Counted from the first letter of the stretch, positions 11,226 through 22,633 are shown. The stretch is 64,000 nt of DNA from Closterium sp. NIES-65 (GCA_948144175.1 CANXME010002658.1:1-64000); one strand, 5' to 3'. The notes: generated by a model not told the origin, from the letters alone. Program-made: numbers and translations.

Positions 11226-14200
11226 ATGGCGTACCTCGGAACCACGTCAGCGGGGCTCGAATTCGCGCTACGAGATGAGGTGAGAGCCGCGCAGAGCACG
11301 GGTTTCTCTCTCGACCCGCACGCGAGGTGCGAGTACTGCAGCGCAGGTCGCTCTGGCATAGACCTACGCGGTCTTTGCGATTCAAATGTTGAGCGCTGAC
11401 CCATCGATCAGCCAAGTCTCCTGGGCTGTCTAAGTGGCGATTATGGGGAAAGCCTACTCGCAATGCACCGCTTCTGAGGACCCGCAACCTATAGTCTCTC
11501 CTGAACATTTGAAAAGAAATCCTTCGTTACCCACCAGACCATTTTAAACCACTCTTCACCCTCATTCTTACACTTCCCCCCGAATCTATGGTGCCAGCTG
11601 GCTGCCAGGCTGGCGGGGAGGGTGTCTGACGTCAGCGCGGTGCATGGCGGGGTGAGGTTCACCACTGGCGCTGCTGCTGAGGTGGGTGCGCGAAGGTTCC
11701 ACGAAAAGAGCGGGTAGTGATGATTGATCAAGAGGATGCGGGGAGGGGTATGATGGAAGGGATCATGAGAGGGGAAGATCATGAGTGACACCTCAATACC
11801 TAAATCTTAAACCCTGAATCTTGGACCCTGAGTTTTATACCCCGAATCTGAAACCCTGATTAACCCTGAATCTAAAATCTAGATTCTTGAACCTTGAATC
11901 TTACGCCTGAGCCCTAGTTAGTCTCTTCCCTTGTCCTGCTTTGGTTATTTTCTACTGAACGCAGGAGCTGCAGCAGCTGAGGGCGGTGGACAACCTATAC
12001 GCGTTTGTAGCCTCACGAGAGGTGCGTCATACGTCCGAGCAATGTATATACTGCTGCTGCCTTTCCTAAGTTATACCAAAATCAGAGACATTTATTCCTC
12101 GCGCCACCGCCTCCCTGCTCTGCTGCTTGACCAATCAGGACGTGCCACATGGCAAGGAGGCCGTTGACTACTTCACCGCACTGCCAGCTCAGGTATGTTT
12201 TGCAGTGTTTTCATCGATTGTGCACACTGCTGGCTCCACACTGCCAGCTAAGCAATGTCAGCTCAGCATGCCAGCTCAGCATTGGCATGCCATGACTGAT
12301 CAACTGTGTGCTCTGTTGTTTCCTACCTGGCATATCCTCACCTGCCACGTCAGCAGATAGACTGGCAGCCAGCCCTCTCGCTTTTCCACCAATGGCAGCA
12401 GCGCAGGGAGGATGGAATGACGTCAGCAGCATGCGAAAGCAGACAGGAGCTGACGTCATCAGCTGAAGAGCATGAAAAATCACCTGAGAGGAAGAGGCTG
12501 AGACAGGAGGGAGAGCATGCGGTGGCGGTAACACCTGGGGCAACAGACACTGCTGATGTGGCACCACCTGAAGGAGCACCTGGGGAAACACCTGAAGGAG
12601 CACCTGTGGGAACGCGTGAGGGAGGCAAGGCAGTGGCGGCGGCAGCGGCAGAGGCAGCAGCAGGAGGAGCAGCAGAGAGGCAGGGTTCCAGTGGGCTGCA
12701 GTTTAGAGTGACCTGCCATCGTGTGTGCATGAAGCTTACCAAACACGGGTTCTCCTCCCCTGAAGCCGCTGGTATGTGCTCTTTATATGCATGTATGTGT
12801 GTGCGTGTGTGCGTGTGTGCATGTGCATGTGGGGTGGGAACAACAGGAGCAGCAGAGAGGCAGGGATCCAGTGGGCTGCAGTTTCGAGTGACCTGTCATC
12901 GAATATGCATGAAGCTGACTAAACACGGGTTCTCCTCCCCTGAAGCTGCTGGTACGTGCCCGCATCTGCGCTTTCCCATGCATCTGCATTTGCACCCACA
13001 TCTGCACTTTCTCGCTCACAGGCGTATTGGTTAGTCTGAGTGTGCATCTCTTGGGATACCACTGTTACGAGGTGACTTTTGAGTCGACTCATAAGTCACC
13101 TCATCTGCACTTTCTCGCTCACGGTTCACACACCTCCCACCCCTCCTCTACTGCCATCACCCTTGTCTCACAGGCGCCCTCGGCGAGGGCCTTCTAGAAA
13201 TCTTCTCGTCCTGGACCGTCAGCCTTGGGCAGTTTGAGTGTGGGCCTTAGAGTATCACGGTTCACACACCTCCCACCCTTCCTCTACTCCCATCACCCTT
13301 GTCTCACAGGCGCCTTGGGCGAGGGCCTTCTGGGAATCTTCCCATCCTGGACCGTCAGCCTTCGCCAGTTTGAGTGTGAGTGTGTGCGCTACCAGCCGCG
13401 CAGCATATAATCAGTTGAAGAACGTAGTCTAATAAAAAGCGAGTCTTATCTTACTTTGATAATGTACTTAAGAATGTAGTCTGATGAAGAGCGAGTCTTA
13501 TCTTACTTTGATAATCCCTTTGGGTTCCCTGCTTGTGCATCTCCTCCTCCGTCTCTCCCCTCCCTCTCCTCCTCCGTCTCTCCCCTCCCTCTCCTCCTCC
13601 GTCTCTCCCCTCCCTCTCCTCCTCCGTCTCTCCCCTCCCTCTCCTCCTCCGTCTCTCCCCTCCCTCTCCTCCTCTTTCCCAGTGGACGTGCTAGCATTGA
13701 TCCGGGACTCCCATCTCACTAAGTTGCTCTCTCTCTCTCTGCCTTTCGTCCCCCCTATGGGTACGTTGCATGTACATCACTCCCCCCCTTTCCTTTCTTC
13801 CCTTCCCCCCTCTCTTACCCTGTCACTTTCCCTCCCCATCTCCCCTTCCCTCCCCCCTAGTGGACGTGCTAGCATGGATCCGGGACTCCCATCTCACGCT
13901 GCTCATCGCACTCATCTATGCGTGAGCATATTTCCGTTACCTTGCCTTCTGAGGCGCCTCAAAAGGCATACTTCCGTTACCTTGCCTTCTGAGGCGCCTC
14001 AAAAGGCATACTTCCGTTACCTTGCCTTCCCTTCCCTTTCCTTCCCTTCTCAACAACGTCTCGCCACACCTCCTCCTATCCCCATTTCCCCCTCGCTCAT
14101 TTCTTCTCCCTCTCCTCTCTGCTCCCCTTCCCCTCCACCACCCCCCAACCTCATAAACTCTCTTACAATGCAAACTGAATTCCTACACTCCATAGTGGTT

Positions 14201-17200
14201 CTATTTGCTGACATTCATCCCTCCTTCTAAACTGTGGACGCTCGATCGAGAAATCTGACTCTTGCAGTGATTCCCCGAAGAGAAGTGAAGAGGGATCAAA
14301 GGAGCAACAGGAACGGCAACTAAAGGAGCAACAAACAGAACAAGTGAAGGAGCAACAGGCAGAGCAAACCAATGGAGAGAGCAAGGATTTGGACAAGTGC
14401 GGCGGCAGCGGGGAGGGCAAAAAGAACGCAGGGAGGGCAATTCAAGCGAGATCACACAACGCAGAGAGACAGGTGGGTGTGGCTTGAGCTACTCCGCAGT
14501 CTAGGGGGTGGGGTGGGGTGGGGTGGGGTGGGGTGGGGTCGGCACGGTCGGGAATCAATGCTCCTTGTTCTCAGTTTTTGCTTAAGACTCTGCTGTATTT
14601 CTTGAAGTTCTGAACGTAAATCGCACGACAAAATGGGACAGGCAAGGCAAGTACCAGACTAATCAATACTTTTGAGTCGACTCAAAAGTCAGCATGGGAC
14701 AGGCAAGGCAAGTACCAGACTAATCAATACTTTTGAGTCGACTCAAAAGTCAGCATGGGACAGGCAAGTCAAGTACCATACTAATCATGACTTTTGAGTC
14801 GACTCAAAAGTCAGCATGGGACAGGCAAGACAAGTGCCAGACTAATCATCTACTCCTCCTCCGCTCCTCCCCCTTCACCTTCTCCCCAGCTCTACTCTTC
14901 CCTTCCCTACCGCAAGGCTCATGTTCCAACGTCTCCCATCCCCTTCCCGCTCCGCCTCCTCCTCCCCTTTCTCCTTCCCTCCACATACCCCTCCGCCTGC
15001 CCTTTCCCCCGTCCTTCCTCATCTCCCATCCCCCCAGCTCTACTCCTCCCGCTCCTACCGCAAGGCCCATGTCCTTCCCCATCACCCATCCCCCTCCCGT
15101 TCCGCCTTCCCCTCCCCCTCCCTCCCCTTTCCTTCCCTTACCAACAGCTCTACTCCTCCCGAGCCTATCGCAAGGCCCTCGTCCCAACGTCCCTCAAGCC
15201 CAGGTGGGTGTGTCTGTTCTGGTTACCGCGTGTCACATTCCCATGATGTGTCTTGGACCGCCTCACATCCCAGCTTGGGACACTCCCTCCTCCTCTCCAC
15301 CTCTACTCCTCCCGCGCCTACCGTAAGGCCCTCGTCCCAACGTCCCTCAAGCCCAGGTGGGTGTGTCTGTTCTGGTTACCGCGTGTCACATTCCCATGAT
15401 GTGTCTTGGACCGCCTCACATCCCAGCTTGGGACACTCCCTCCTCCTCTCCACCTCTACTCCTCCCGCGCCTACCGTAAGGCCCTCGTCCCAACGTCCCT
15501 CAAGCCCAGGTGGGTGTGTCTGTTCTGGTTACCGCGTGTCACATTCCCATGATGTGTCTTGGACCGCCTCACATCCCAGCTTGGGACACTCCCTCCTCCT
15601 CTCCACCTCTACTCCTCCCGCGCCTACCGTAAGGCCCTCGTCCCAACGTCCCTCAAGCCCAGGTGGGTCTGTCTACCGCCCACCTGTTTGCATTCCCACA
15701 AAACCCCATGATGAGACGTCTCAAAAGCCGTCTTCTTACACACGGGCTTTAAGACGCTCCTGAACTCAAGCCCAGGTTGCGCCTTTTCCGCTTCTCGCTC
15801 TGTCATCCTCCCCCCTCCACCTCTCCCCACCCCTTCTGGTTATTCCTTCCCTAGCCCTCCTGCAACTGGCTTATATCCGTGCTTACACCTCGCCACATCC
15901 CCACCTCCCTCCTCTCGTCTCCTCCCCCCTCTGCCCCTTTCCCCCCCCTCCTCAGCACAGCTTTCGCCCTCCTGCAACTGGCAAACATCCGCGCTTGCAC
16001 CTTACAACCTCTTCCTCTCCTCTCTTCATCCTCTCTTCATCCTCTCTTCATCCTCTCTTCATCCTCTCTTCATCCTCTCTCCTCTCTCTTTCCCTCTCTT
16101 TTCCCCTTCGCAGCACCGCCTTCGCCCTCCTGCAACTGGCGGACATCCGCCCAGGCGACATCGTGCTCGACCCCATGTGAGGCTCACTGTACTCGTTATT
16201 GAGCTGTATATGCGAACTCGTTATAGCCATCCACACTACAGGGAAGCACACCTGCCGCAGGCCTGTTAGCCTTGGCCCTCCTGCAACTGGCGGGCTTCCA
16301 CCCCGGCCACATCGTGCTCGACCCCATGCAAGTCCCTGCATACTCGTTATCAATATCCTCACATCATACTGGCCTTGCCATTGCCCTCCTGCAACTGGCG
16401 GGCATCCACCCCGGCCACATCGTGCTTGACCCCATGTGAGGCTTTTTCCTCGTTTACACATACTCTTTATTGAGTTGTAGAAAGGGGACGCACCTGTCAG
16501 TCACACACCTGCTGGCCTCCGCCCTCCTGCAACTGGCAGACATCCACCCCGGCAGAGCAACTGGCCTACTCAGCCCCATGACATGTAAGGTTCTATACTA
16601 GTCGTACTGTAGCCAGTCATACTCGTTATAGAGTGGCAGGGTACACACATGCCACAAATCTGTCTGCCTCCGCCCTCCTGCAACTGGCTGGCGGGCCTCC
16701 ACCCCGGAGGGGATAACAAATGCTCTGTGGCTGTTCATGCATGAGCACGCCTTGTATCCCTCCATATCGCATGTCACCGCACTAAATCCCTTCGTTCAAC
16801 CCCCCTTTTTCAGGTGTGGCTGTGGGACTCTCCCTCTGGAGGCTGCTGATTGGTTGAAAAGTTGCGTCAGTGCATTTGGGGGGGATAAAGATGCAGGGGC
16901 TGTAGATGCTGCTGCAACCAATAGCATCGCTTGGAGAACCGCTTTAGCCAATAGCAAAGCCTTGGGAATTGCTGCGGCGAACAGGAGCGCCTTGAGAATC
17001 TCTGCGGCCAATCAGGGCAAAGAGGAAGCCGCTGTAGCGAATGGGGATGCAGCAAGGAGGAGCCAAAAGGGCCACGTGGCAGGCTGTGATTGGCTGGTCT
17101 GGGATGCCTCTGCCCTGCCTCTGCGAACCGGCTGTGTGGATCGGGTGCTCTGTGACATGCCCTTCGGGGTGCGGTGTGGTGAGTGGTTCGAAGTGGTGAA

Positions 17201-19912
17201 GAGTGGTGACAAGCGGTGACAAATGGTGAAAAGAGGTGAAAAGTGGTGGAGGTGCTTAGTTGATGACTGGCTGTGGATCGGGTGCTCTGTGACATGCCCT
17301 TTGGGGTCAGGTGTGGTGAGTGGTGGAAAGCAGTGACAAGCGGTGCTTAGGAGGGGTGTCATGTGTGGATAGGGTGCTCTGTGACATGCCCTTCGGTGTG
17401 TGGTGTGGTGAGTGGTGACAAGTGGTGACAAGTGGTGACAAGCAAGCCCCATGCCCCGTACCCCGTGCCCCACTCTGCCTGTGTTCTCCATGCCAACCCC
17501 TGCATCCGCTGCTTCCAGGAAACTTCAAGATGAGAGAGCGGCTGTGCCCCGCAGTGATCCGGCAGGTGTGTGTGTGGAGGGGGGAGGGGGAAGGGGGGTA
17601 GAGGGGGGAAGGAGAGGAGAGAGGGGGGGGGAGGAAGAGGAAAAGGATGAGGTGAGGGGGAAGAACAAGAGGGGAAGTCGGTGATATGAGGGCAGTGGGG
17701 AGAGAGAGGCTGCGCCCTGCAGTGATCCGGCAGTGCGGGAGGGAAGGGAAGGGGGGGTGAGGGGAAGGGGGAGGAGGTGAAGGAAGAGGAGGACGGGAAA
17801 GATGGGGTGGATATATGACTTTGACAGGTGAGCGAAGAGGAGGAAATTTCTACATTATTACCTAGCTGTTTTTTTCCTTGTCAGCTTTTAATCTCCGTGC
17901 TCCTCCAAGCCACGAGTATTTCTTTCCATTATAGAAAATTTCCACATTATGATGTTCTTTTTCTACTTCCCCTTCTCTTTACCCTGCCCTGAAACTCTCA
18001 GGTTGCACGTGTACTGACCCCAGGCACTGGTACGTATGCATCCTGCTGCAACCCCCATTTCCTCAATTGCTCCAACGCCCGCACCCGCATGTGCCAGTCC
18101 CACCCAACCCATGCTCTCATCACGCACACGTGTGCTGACCCCAGGCACTGGTACGTATTCATCCTGCTGCAAACCCCCTCAAATCTGCCAGTTATGTGAA
18201 AATATTCAACCCCTCATGTCCCAATGATGTTGAGTATCCTGAGTCGTTGTTTCCCACACCTGTATGGCAAGTCAATTACTTGGATTCTCATAATCGCTTC
18301 AATCTGCTTGACTTTCACCCACTCCCTTGATCTGTCCGACCCAGTGTCAAGTTACCAATCATGTATACTCCCCACAACATAGTATTGCAATCCGATACCT
18401 TTCCACAAAAACCGAATGGCAAAAACTTGATTTTTTTTCTCATCACTTAGACGTGCTTGCCACACAGTTCCCAGGTTTGTGTCTTTCATTTCAATTCATT
18501 TTATTGGCCTGCTAATCCCCTTGCAGGACTGGCAGTGCTGATGGCGGTGGGCAGGGGCGGTGAGGGCAGCCGTTGAGGGGCTATCTGTGTGTCTGCGGGA
18601 GAAGCGATTGCTACATCCCCACCCCCTATCTCCCCCTTTTCATGTCCCGCTCTCCTTTGTCCCCCTGCTCCTTGCAGGACTGGCAGTGCTGATGGCGGTG
18701 GGGAGGGGCGTGAGGGCAGGTGTTGATGGCCAGGCAGTGTGTCTGCCCGTCTGATGCACTTGCTGCTGCTTTCCACCCCCCTCCCCGCCCCTCTTCTCCC
18801 CTCCTTCCTATCTCCTCCCTGTCTGCAGGACTGGCAGTGCTGATGGCGGTGGGGAGGGGTGTGAGGGCAGCTGTTGAAGGCCTGTCTGTGTGTCTGCGGG
18901 AGAAGCAACGACTGGCTGTGGAAATGGAGGTGAGGGGGGTGGGGAGGGGTTGAAATGGGAGCAAGTGAGTTGCCTCAAAGGCTCTCTGCACTCTACAGAG
19001 AAAGGCACAGTTAAAGGAAGGGGTGTGACTTGTGACTCGTGAGGGCAGCCGTTGAGGGCCTGAGCGTGTTTCTGCGGGAGAAGCAGCGACTGGCTGTGGA
19101 GATGGAGGTGAGGGGGGGTGGGTAGGGGTTGAAATGGGAGCAGGTGAGTTGCCTCAAAGGCTCTCTGCACTCTACAGTGAAAGGCACAGTTAAAGGAAGG
19201 GGTGTGACTTGTGACTCGTGAGGGCAGCCGTTGAGGGCCTGAGCGTGTGTCTGCGGGAGAAGCAGCGACTGGCTGTGGAGATGGAGGTGAGGGGGGATGG
19301 GTAGGGGTTGAAATGGGAGAAAGTGAGTTGTCTCAAAGGCTCTCTGCACTCTATAGAGAAAGGCACAGTTAAAGGAAGGGGTGTGACTTGTGACTCGTGA
19401 GGGCAGCCGTTGAGGGCCTGAGCGTGTTTCTGCGGGAGAAGCAGCGAGTGGCTGTGGAGATGGAGGTGAGGGGACGGGAGTGTGTATGGGGGAGGTAGTA
19501 TATGAGGCACATACACATATGTGGGGGGCGGAAAAAGAGGCGTGAGAGCAGCTGTTGAGGGTTTGGCTGTGTGCCTTCGGGAGAAGCAGCGGTTTTCAGC
19601 CGCTGGCTGTCGGAATGGAGGTTAGGGGGGTGGTGGGTGGGAGGTCGGGGGGTTCGGAATGAGAGGTGAGAGGTGTGGTGGTGGAAGGGAATGAGATGTA
19701 CGAGGGGGGTGAGTGGATGGTGAGGGGAATGGCATGTTCCATAATTATAGCATTATTTCAACATCACACCATTTACTGTATGTTGTTTTTCTTCTTCTCG
19801 TGACTTTGTCCAGGGTATTCGAGTTGATGTTTATGTGTTGGAGCGAACTGAAGCCGCTGTTCCGGACCCATCGCCACCAGCACCAGCAGCACACCGACAT
19901 GCAAGGAAGTGA
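11226..19912 (+). CDS. THUMPD3-like tRNA (guanine-N2) methyltransferase (15 exons)
   Basis: The product is a THUMP-domain class I methyltransferase of the THUMPD3/Trm14 type, which makes m2G in tRNA (in animals with TRMT112). My exon model is 11226-11279, 11598-11681, 11965-12021, 12139-12192, 12357-12771, 13310-13375, 13861-13921, 14268-14472, 15148-15203, 16114-16176, 16814-17178, 17519-17565, 18002-18029, 18829-18929 and 19814-19912. Every junction is GT-AG and the phases close to 584 residues (human THUMPD3 is about 500). Visible motifs are the N-terminal TTSAGLE, the THUMP segment FRVTCHRVCMKLTKHGFSS, the linker YRKALVPTSLKPS, the SAM-binding loop DPMCGCGTLPLEAA near residue 372 and the catalytic DMPFG near 487. 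A Lys/Gln/Glu-rich insert is exon 8. Many exons have partial copies in the introns, so the choice among copies was made by splice sites and phase. Confidence 0.88.
12841..12955 (+). repeat. Echo of the tail of THUMPD3-like exon 5
   Basis: A second copy of the exon-5 end (RQGSSGLQFRVTCHR, HGFSSPEAAG) with its donor follows the real one by about 180 bp. It is 90% or more similar by eye. Confidence 0.88.
12999..13122. repeat. 34-bp near-palindrome between 21-bp direct repeats
   Basis: A 34-bp palindrome with one mismatched pair (13069-13102, centre GAGTCGACTC) ends directly at the second of two identical 21-bp repeats starting CATCTGCACTTTC (12999-13019 and 13102-13122). Intron 5 of the THUMPD3-like gene. 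Confidence 0.88.
13174..13237 (+). repeat. Echo of the head of THUMPD3-like exon 6
   Basis: A near-copy of exon 6 with its acceptor (CTTGTCTCACAG) lies 136 bp before the real one. It lacks the GTGAGT donor, reading GTGGGCC instead, and hits a stop. The surrounding intron (TTCACACACCTCCCACCC) is duplicated with it. Confidence 0.85.
13545..13725 (+). repeat. CT-rich tandem repeat and echo of exon 7 head
   Basis: Five tandem ~27-bp units (CTCTCCTCCTCCGTCTCTCC) at about 13545-13677 form a long polypyrimidine tract. It ends in CCCAG and a partial copy of exon 7 (VDVLALIRDSHLT, 13683-13725). The real exon starts at 13861 after a second CT-rich tract. Confidence 0.82.
13928..14030. repeat. Three 40-bp units joined by two palindromes
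   Basis: The unit CATACTTCCGTTACCTTGCC occurs three times with a 40-bp period. The first two copies are each followed by a 22-bp palindrome with core GAGGCGCCTC (13945-13966 and 13985-14006, one mismatched pair each). The third has none. Confidence 0.87.
14633..14848. repeat. Four 35-bp units joined by three palindromes
   Basis: The unit starting ATGGGACAGGCAAG is repeated four times with a 61-bp period. Each of the three joints carries a 22-26 bp perfect palindrome centred on GAGTCGACTC (14668-14689, 14729-14750, 14788-14813). The fourth unit ends without one. Intron 8 of the THUMPD3-like gene. Confidence 0.92.
14884..15662 (+). repeat. Copies of THUMPD3-like exon 9, including a 153-bp tandem array
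   Basis: Exon 9 (LYSSRAYRKALVPTSLKP) is present six times. Two partial heads with acceptors lie at about 14889 and 15040. Then come four copies whose donors are at 15204, 15357, 15510 and 15663, an exact 153-bp period. Only the copy at 15148-15203 has both an AG acceptor and a donor. In the three later copies the base before the exon reads CAC instead of CAG, so they should not be spliced in. Confidence 0.9.
15857..16705 (+). repeat. Seven copies of THUMPD3-like exon 10
   Basis: The segment FALLQLADIRPGDIVLDPM or its start is present at about 15857-15890, 15964-15998, 16114-16176, 16272-16328, 16383-16436, 16518-16556 and 16672-16705. Only 16114-16176 has both a good acceptor and a CCCAT-GTGAGG donor. 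The copy at 16383-16436 has the donor and a complete reading frame but no AG directly before it. An 11-bp repeat (TCATCCTCTCT) fills 16019-16085. Confidence 0.87.
17272..17420 (+). repeat. Two echoes of the tail of THUMPD3-like exon 11
   Basis: Copies of the exon-11 end (VDRVLCDMPFGVR, then GTGAGTGG) lie at about 17272-17318 and 17364-17412. The second has a stop (GATAGG) in place of the Asp-Arg codons. Short GTGGTGACAAG repeats surround them. Confidence 0.85.
17566..18150 (+). repeat. Echoes of exon 12 and exon 13 tails
   Basis: The exon-12 end (RLCPAVIRQ) recurs at about 17703-17732 after a G-rich intron stretch. The exon-13 sequence (RVLTPGTG with GTACGTAT donor) recurs at about 18127-18150. 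Both are shorter than the real exons. Confidence 0.75.
18524..19610 (+). repeat. Echoes of THUMPD3-like exon 14, heads and tails
   Basis: Before the real exon (18829-18929) there are two head copies (GLAVLMAVGRGVRA, about 18524 and 18677). After it come four tail copies (GLSVCLREKQRLAVEME then GTGAGG) at about 19040-19110, 19224-19290, 19408-19470 and 19541-19620. The first three tails form a ~184-bp tandem array that includes intron sequence. Confidence 0.87.
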
Positions 19913-19929
19913 TGTAGTGCTTTTCTTGC

Positions 19930-20106
19930 CTGGGGATTCTACCCAGGGCATTCGAGTCGATGTCTGTGTGCTTGTCCCTGGAGGAAACTGCAATGGGAGA
20001 TGCAGTGGAGGGAGCTGCATCTCCCATTGTGGAACCACCACTGCCAGCACTATCAGCAGGACCACCACTAGCAGCACCATTAGCACGACATGCAAGGAAG
20101 TGATGT
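19930..20106 (+). repeat. Echo of the THUMPD3-like last exon
   Basis: The segment repeats CCCAGGGCATTCGAGT and ends with the same GACATGCAAGGAAGTGATGTAGTGCTTT context as the real stop region. It is interrupted by an unrelated insert of CACCACTA-type repeats. It lies just past the stop codon at 19912. Confidence 0.75.
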
Positions 20107-20159
20107 AGTGCTTTCAGACATTCCTACCAGTGATTTACCATAATCATTCAAATTCTTGT

Positions 20160-20780
20160 GTATGTATTGGATAGAACGACCTGCTGCTAGTGAGGTATAT
20201 ACTACATGGGATTGGATATGGCCTGCCTGGTGTCGACCCTACAAGCCCGGGTGTTGCGGGGTGAAGGCAACGAGTGGAGGAGAGGCAGGTAAGTGGGGAC
20301 TTGAGTGTCCATCATTCTAAGTGAAGGAGAAACATTCGTGATTTATGTACCACTCGTGAGGCACATAGCACATGGGATTGTACAGAGTCTGCCAGGCACA
20401 CCTTAGAAGCCTAGGAGAGGAAGGTTGGTTGGTAGGGCGCTTGAGTGCCCATGGTCCGTGTGAAGGAGAAACATACTTATGGATGACCCCACAAGCCCAG
20501 GTGATGCAAGGAAAAAGACAAAGAGTGGCAAAGAGGAAAAGTGGATTGGTGGGAGCTTCAGTTCCCGAAGTCTAGATGAGCGAGACACATGTCTTATCGA
20601 TGTACGGTATTAGTGAAGCATATACCACGTGGTATTGTGTAGCGTCTGCTGGACACAAACACATGCACAGGTGATGCTTTGGGAATTCTCGAGAGGAAAG
20701 GCAAATAGGAGAGGCTTCATAAGTGGTTACAAGCATGAGTAAGCGCACATACTCTATGCGAAGGCAGGGAGGCTTCATGC
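20160..20780. repeat. Imperfect ~150-170 bp direct repeats
   Basis: Three to four diverged units share the pieces GAGGTATATACTACATGGGA, CAAGCCCGGGTG, AGAGGCAGG and AAGTGAAGGAGAAAC. They lie downstream of the THUMPD3-like gene. No coding function is apparent. Confidence 0.65.
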
Positions 20781-20856
20781 TGAGGAGAAAGCTGCCTGGT
20801 AGGGTGCCCAGGATCTGTATAGGAAAATCAGAGGAAGAGAATAGAACTCAAGAACT

Positions 20857-21230
<374 letters not shown>

Positions 21231-21465
21231 CCACCACTGTTGCTGCCACTGCCAACACTGCCACTTCCACTGGTGCTGCTGGTGCTTCAGAATCGCAAAT
21301 GTGGTCTTTCTACTGCTCCTGCCACTGCTGCTGCTGATGTTGGTGCAGCTGCCACAGTTGCAGTTCCAATTGCCGCCAATGCTTGAGAGAACTGAAAAAG
21401 CACGGTGGTATATTTATGAGGTATATTTATGATTCAGATTCTGAGCCTCTGTTGTGGTATATTTA

Positions 21466-21972
21466 GGGCGCTTCACCTGTCGGTTCGAACAACACACTCG
21501 TTCGAACAGGCGAAACGTTACTCGTTTCGCCTATGTTCGTAGTGGTTTTCGTGACGTCGCGAAGCACAATTTCGCCAATTTGAACAGAGCTGTCACCTCA
21601 AGCACGATTTTCATCATCCCGCACGTTCGAACACGTTTGTTCGAACAGGTTGGGATAGGTGACACACAATTCCGCACAAACGACTGATATGATTGGTCCA
21701 CAGTCTTCCGGGTCGCCCATGAACGTTTGCGACCCGGCCAGACGTCGCCAATGTTTGGGACCCAATGTTTGGCGACGTCGCTCTTTTGTGGGCGACGTCG
21801 CTGTGTTCGAACAGACCGCGTGTGCGAATAGCGATGGCGTCACCTGTGATGGCCTGTGTCACATTCGCTCATTGTACGTATTTGTGTTCGAACTCATTTG
21901 GGATACTGTTCGTACAGTCAAACTGATACGTCGGTTCGGATTTTGGCCTTCCGCCCCTCAGGTGAAGCGCCC
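21466..21972. mobile_element. PIF/Harbinger-type MITE (507 bp)
   Basis: The element has 14-bp terminal inverted repeats (GGGCGCTTCACCTG at 21466 and its complement ending at 21972) and a TTA target duplication on both sides (21463-21465 and 21973-21975), as in PIF/Harbinger elements. It has no transposase. The palindromic motif GTTCGAAC recurs through it, together with CGTTTCGCC inverted pieces. Non-autonomous. Confidence 0.85.
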
Positions 21973-21978
21973 TTATGA

Positions 21979-22008
21979 GGTGACTTTTGAGTCAACTCAA
22001 AAGTCACC
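21979..22008. repeat. 30-bp palindrome next to the MITE
   Basis: GGTGACTTTTGAGT and its complement are separated by CA, three bases after the MITE target duplication. It belongs to the same dispersed palindrome family as 3961-3988, but no flanking direct repeat is seen here. Confidence 0.85.
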
Positions 22009-22059
22009 TTAATTCATGGTGCAGCTGTTGCCATGGCAGGGTTCGGCTCGAGCAATCCA

Positions 22060-22285
22060 AGACAACGCGAGCTCCATATTTTGCTGCTGCAGATCCCCAC
22101 CAGATGTTACCGGCACACTGCTGCTGCTCCTTCTCTTCAGTGGTGTGCCGGTTGGTTCTTTTGCTGCAACTACCTGTAAAACCCAACACGAGCTCTGGAT
22201 ATTTCTCCTGCAGATCACACCACTGCCGCTCCTATGCAAGCAATGGTGTGCCGGCAGTTGCATTTGCTGTAACTATTACCTGTTA
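22060..22285. repeat. Two diverged ~125-bp copies
   Basis: The pieces CGAGCTC, CTGCAGATC, TGGTGTGCCGG and GCTGCAACTA/CCTGT occur in the same order twice. No coding sense is seen. Confidence 0.6.
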
Positions 22286-22633
22286 ACACCTGCAGTCCCC
22301 AGTGTGCACCTCGCAATTTTTTTTTTTTTTTGTGCCCCTTATACATACATTGCATGCACTGTACATCAGGCCCTACGATATCAGAAAATTTTCCCTGAAA
22401 TTCCTGATTTTCAGCCTAGTTTTGTGTACCTACACTGAATTTTCAGTGTTGAGATTTTTGTGACACTGATTTTTTCAGCCTTTACTTCATAGCTAACACT
22501 GATGTTTCAGACTTTTATCGAAGTGTACACTGAATGCACATTCCGAATCCTTCCCGTAAAACACCCGAGACAATAAGTCAACCAACATTTCCTCATAATA
22601 AAATCATGGTTAAAAATGACTGAACATTGCGTC

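Noticed and set aside
14846-15187. Minus-strand Gly-rich frame in intron 8-9 of the THUMPD3-like gene
   Set aside because: It is the complement of the CT-rich intron and exon copies.
15004-15203. Exon 9 copies at 14889 and 15040 as additional coding exons
   Set aside because: Both have AG acceptors but diverge before the SLKP codons and lack the donor, so they would break the frame.
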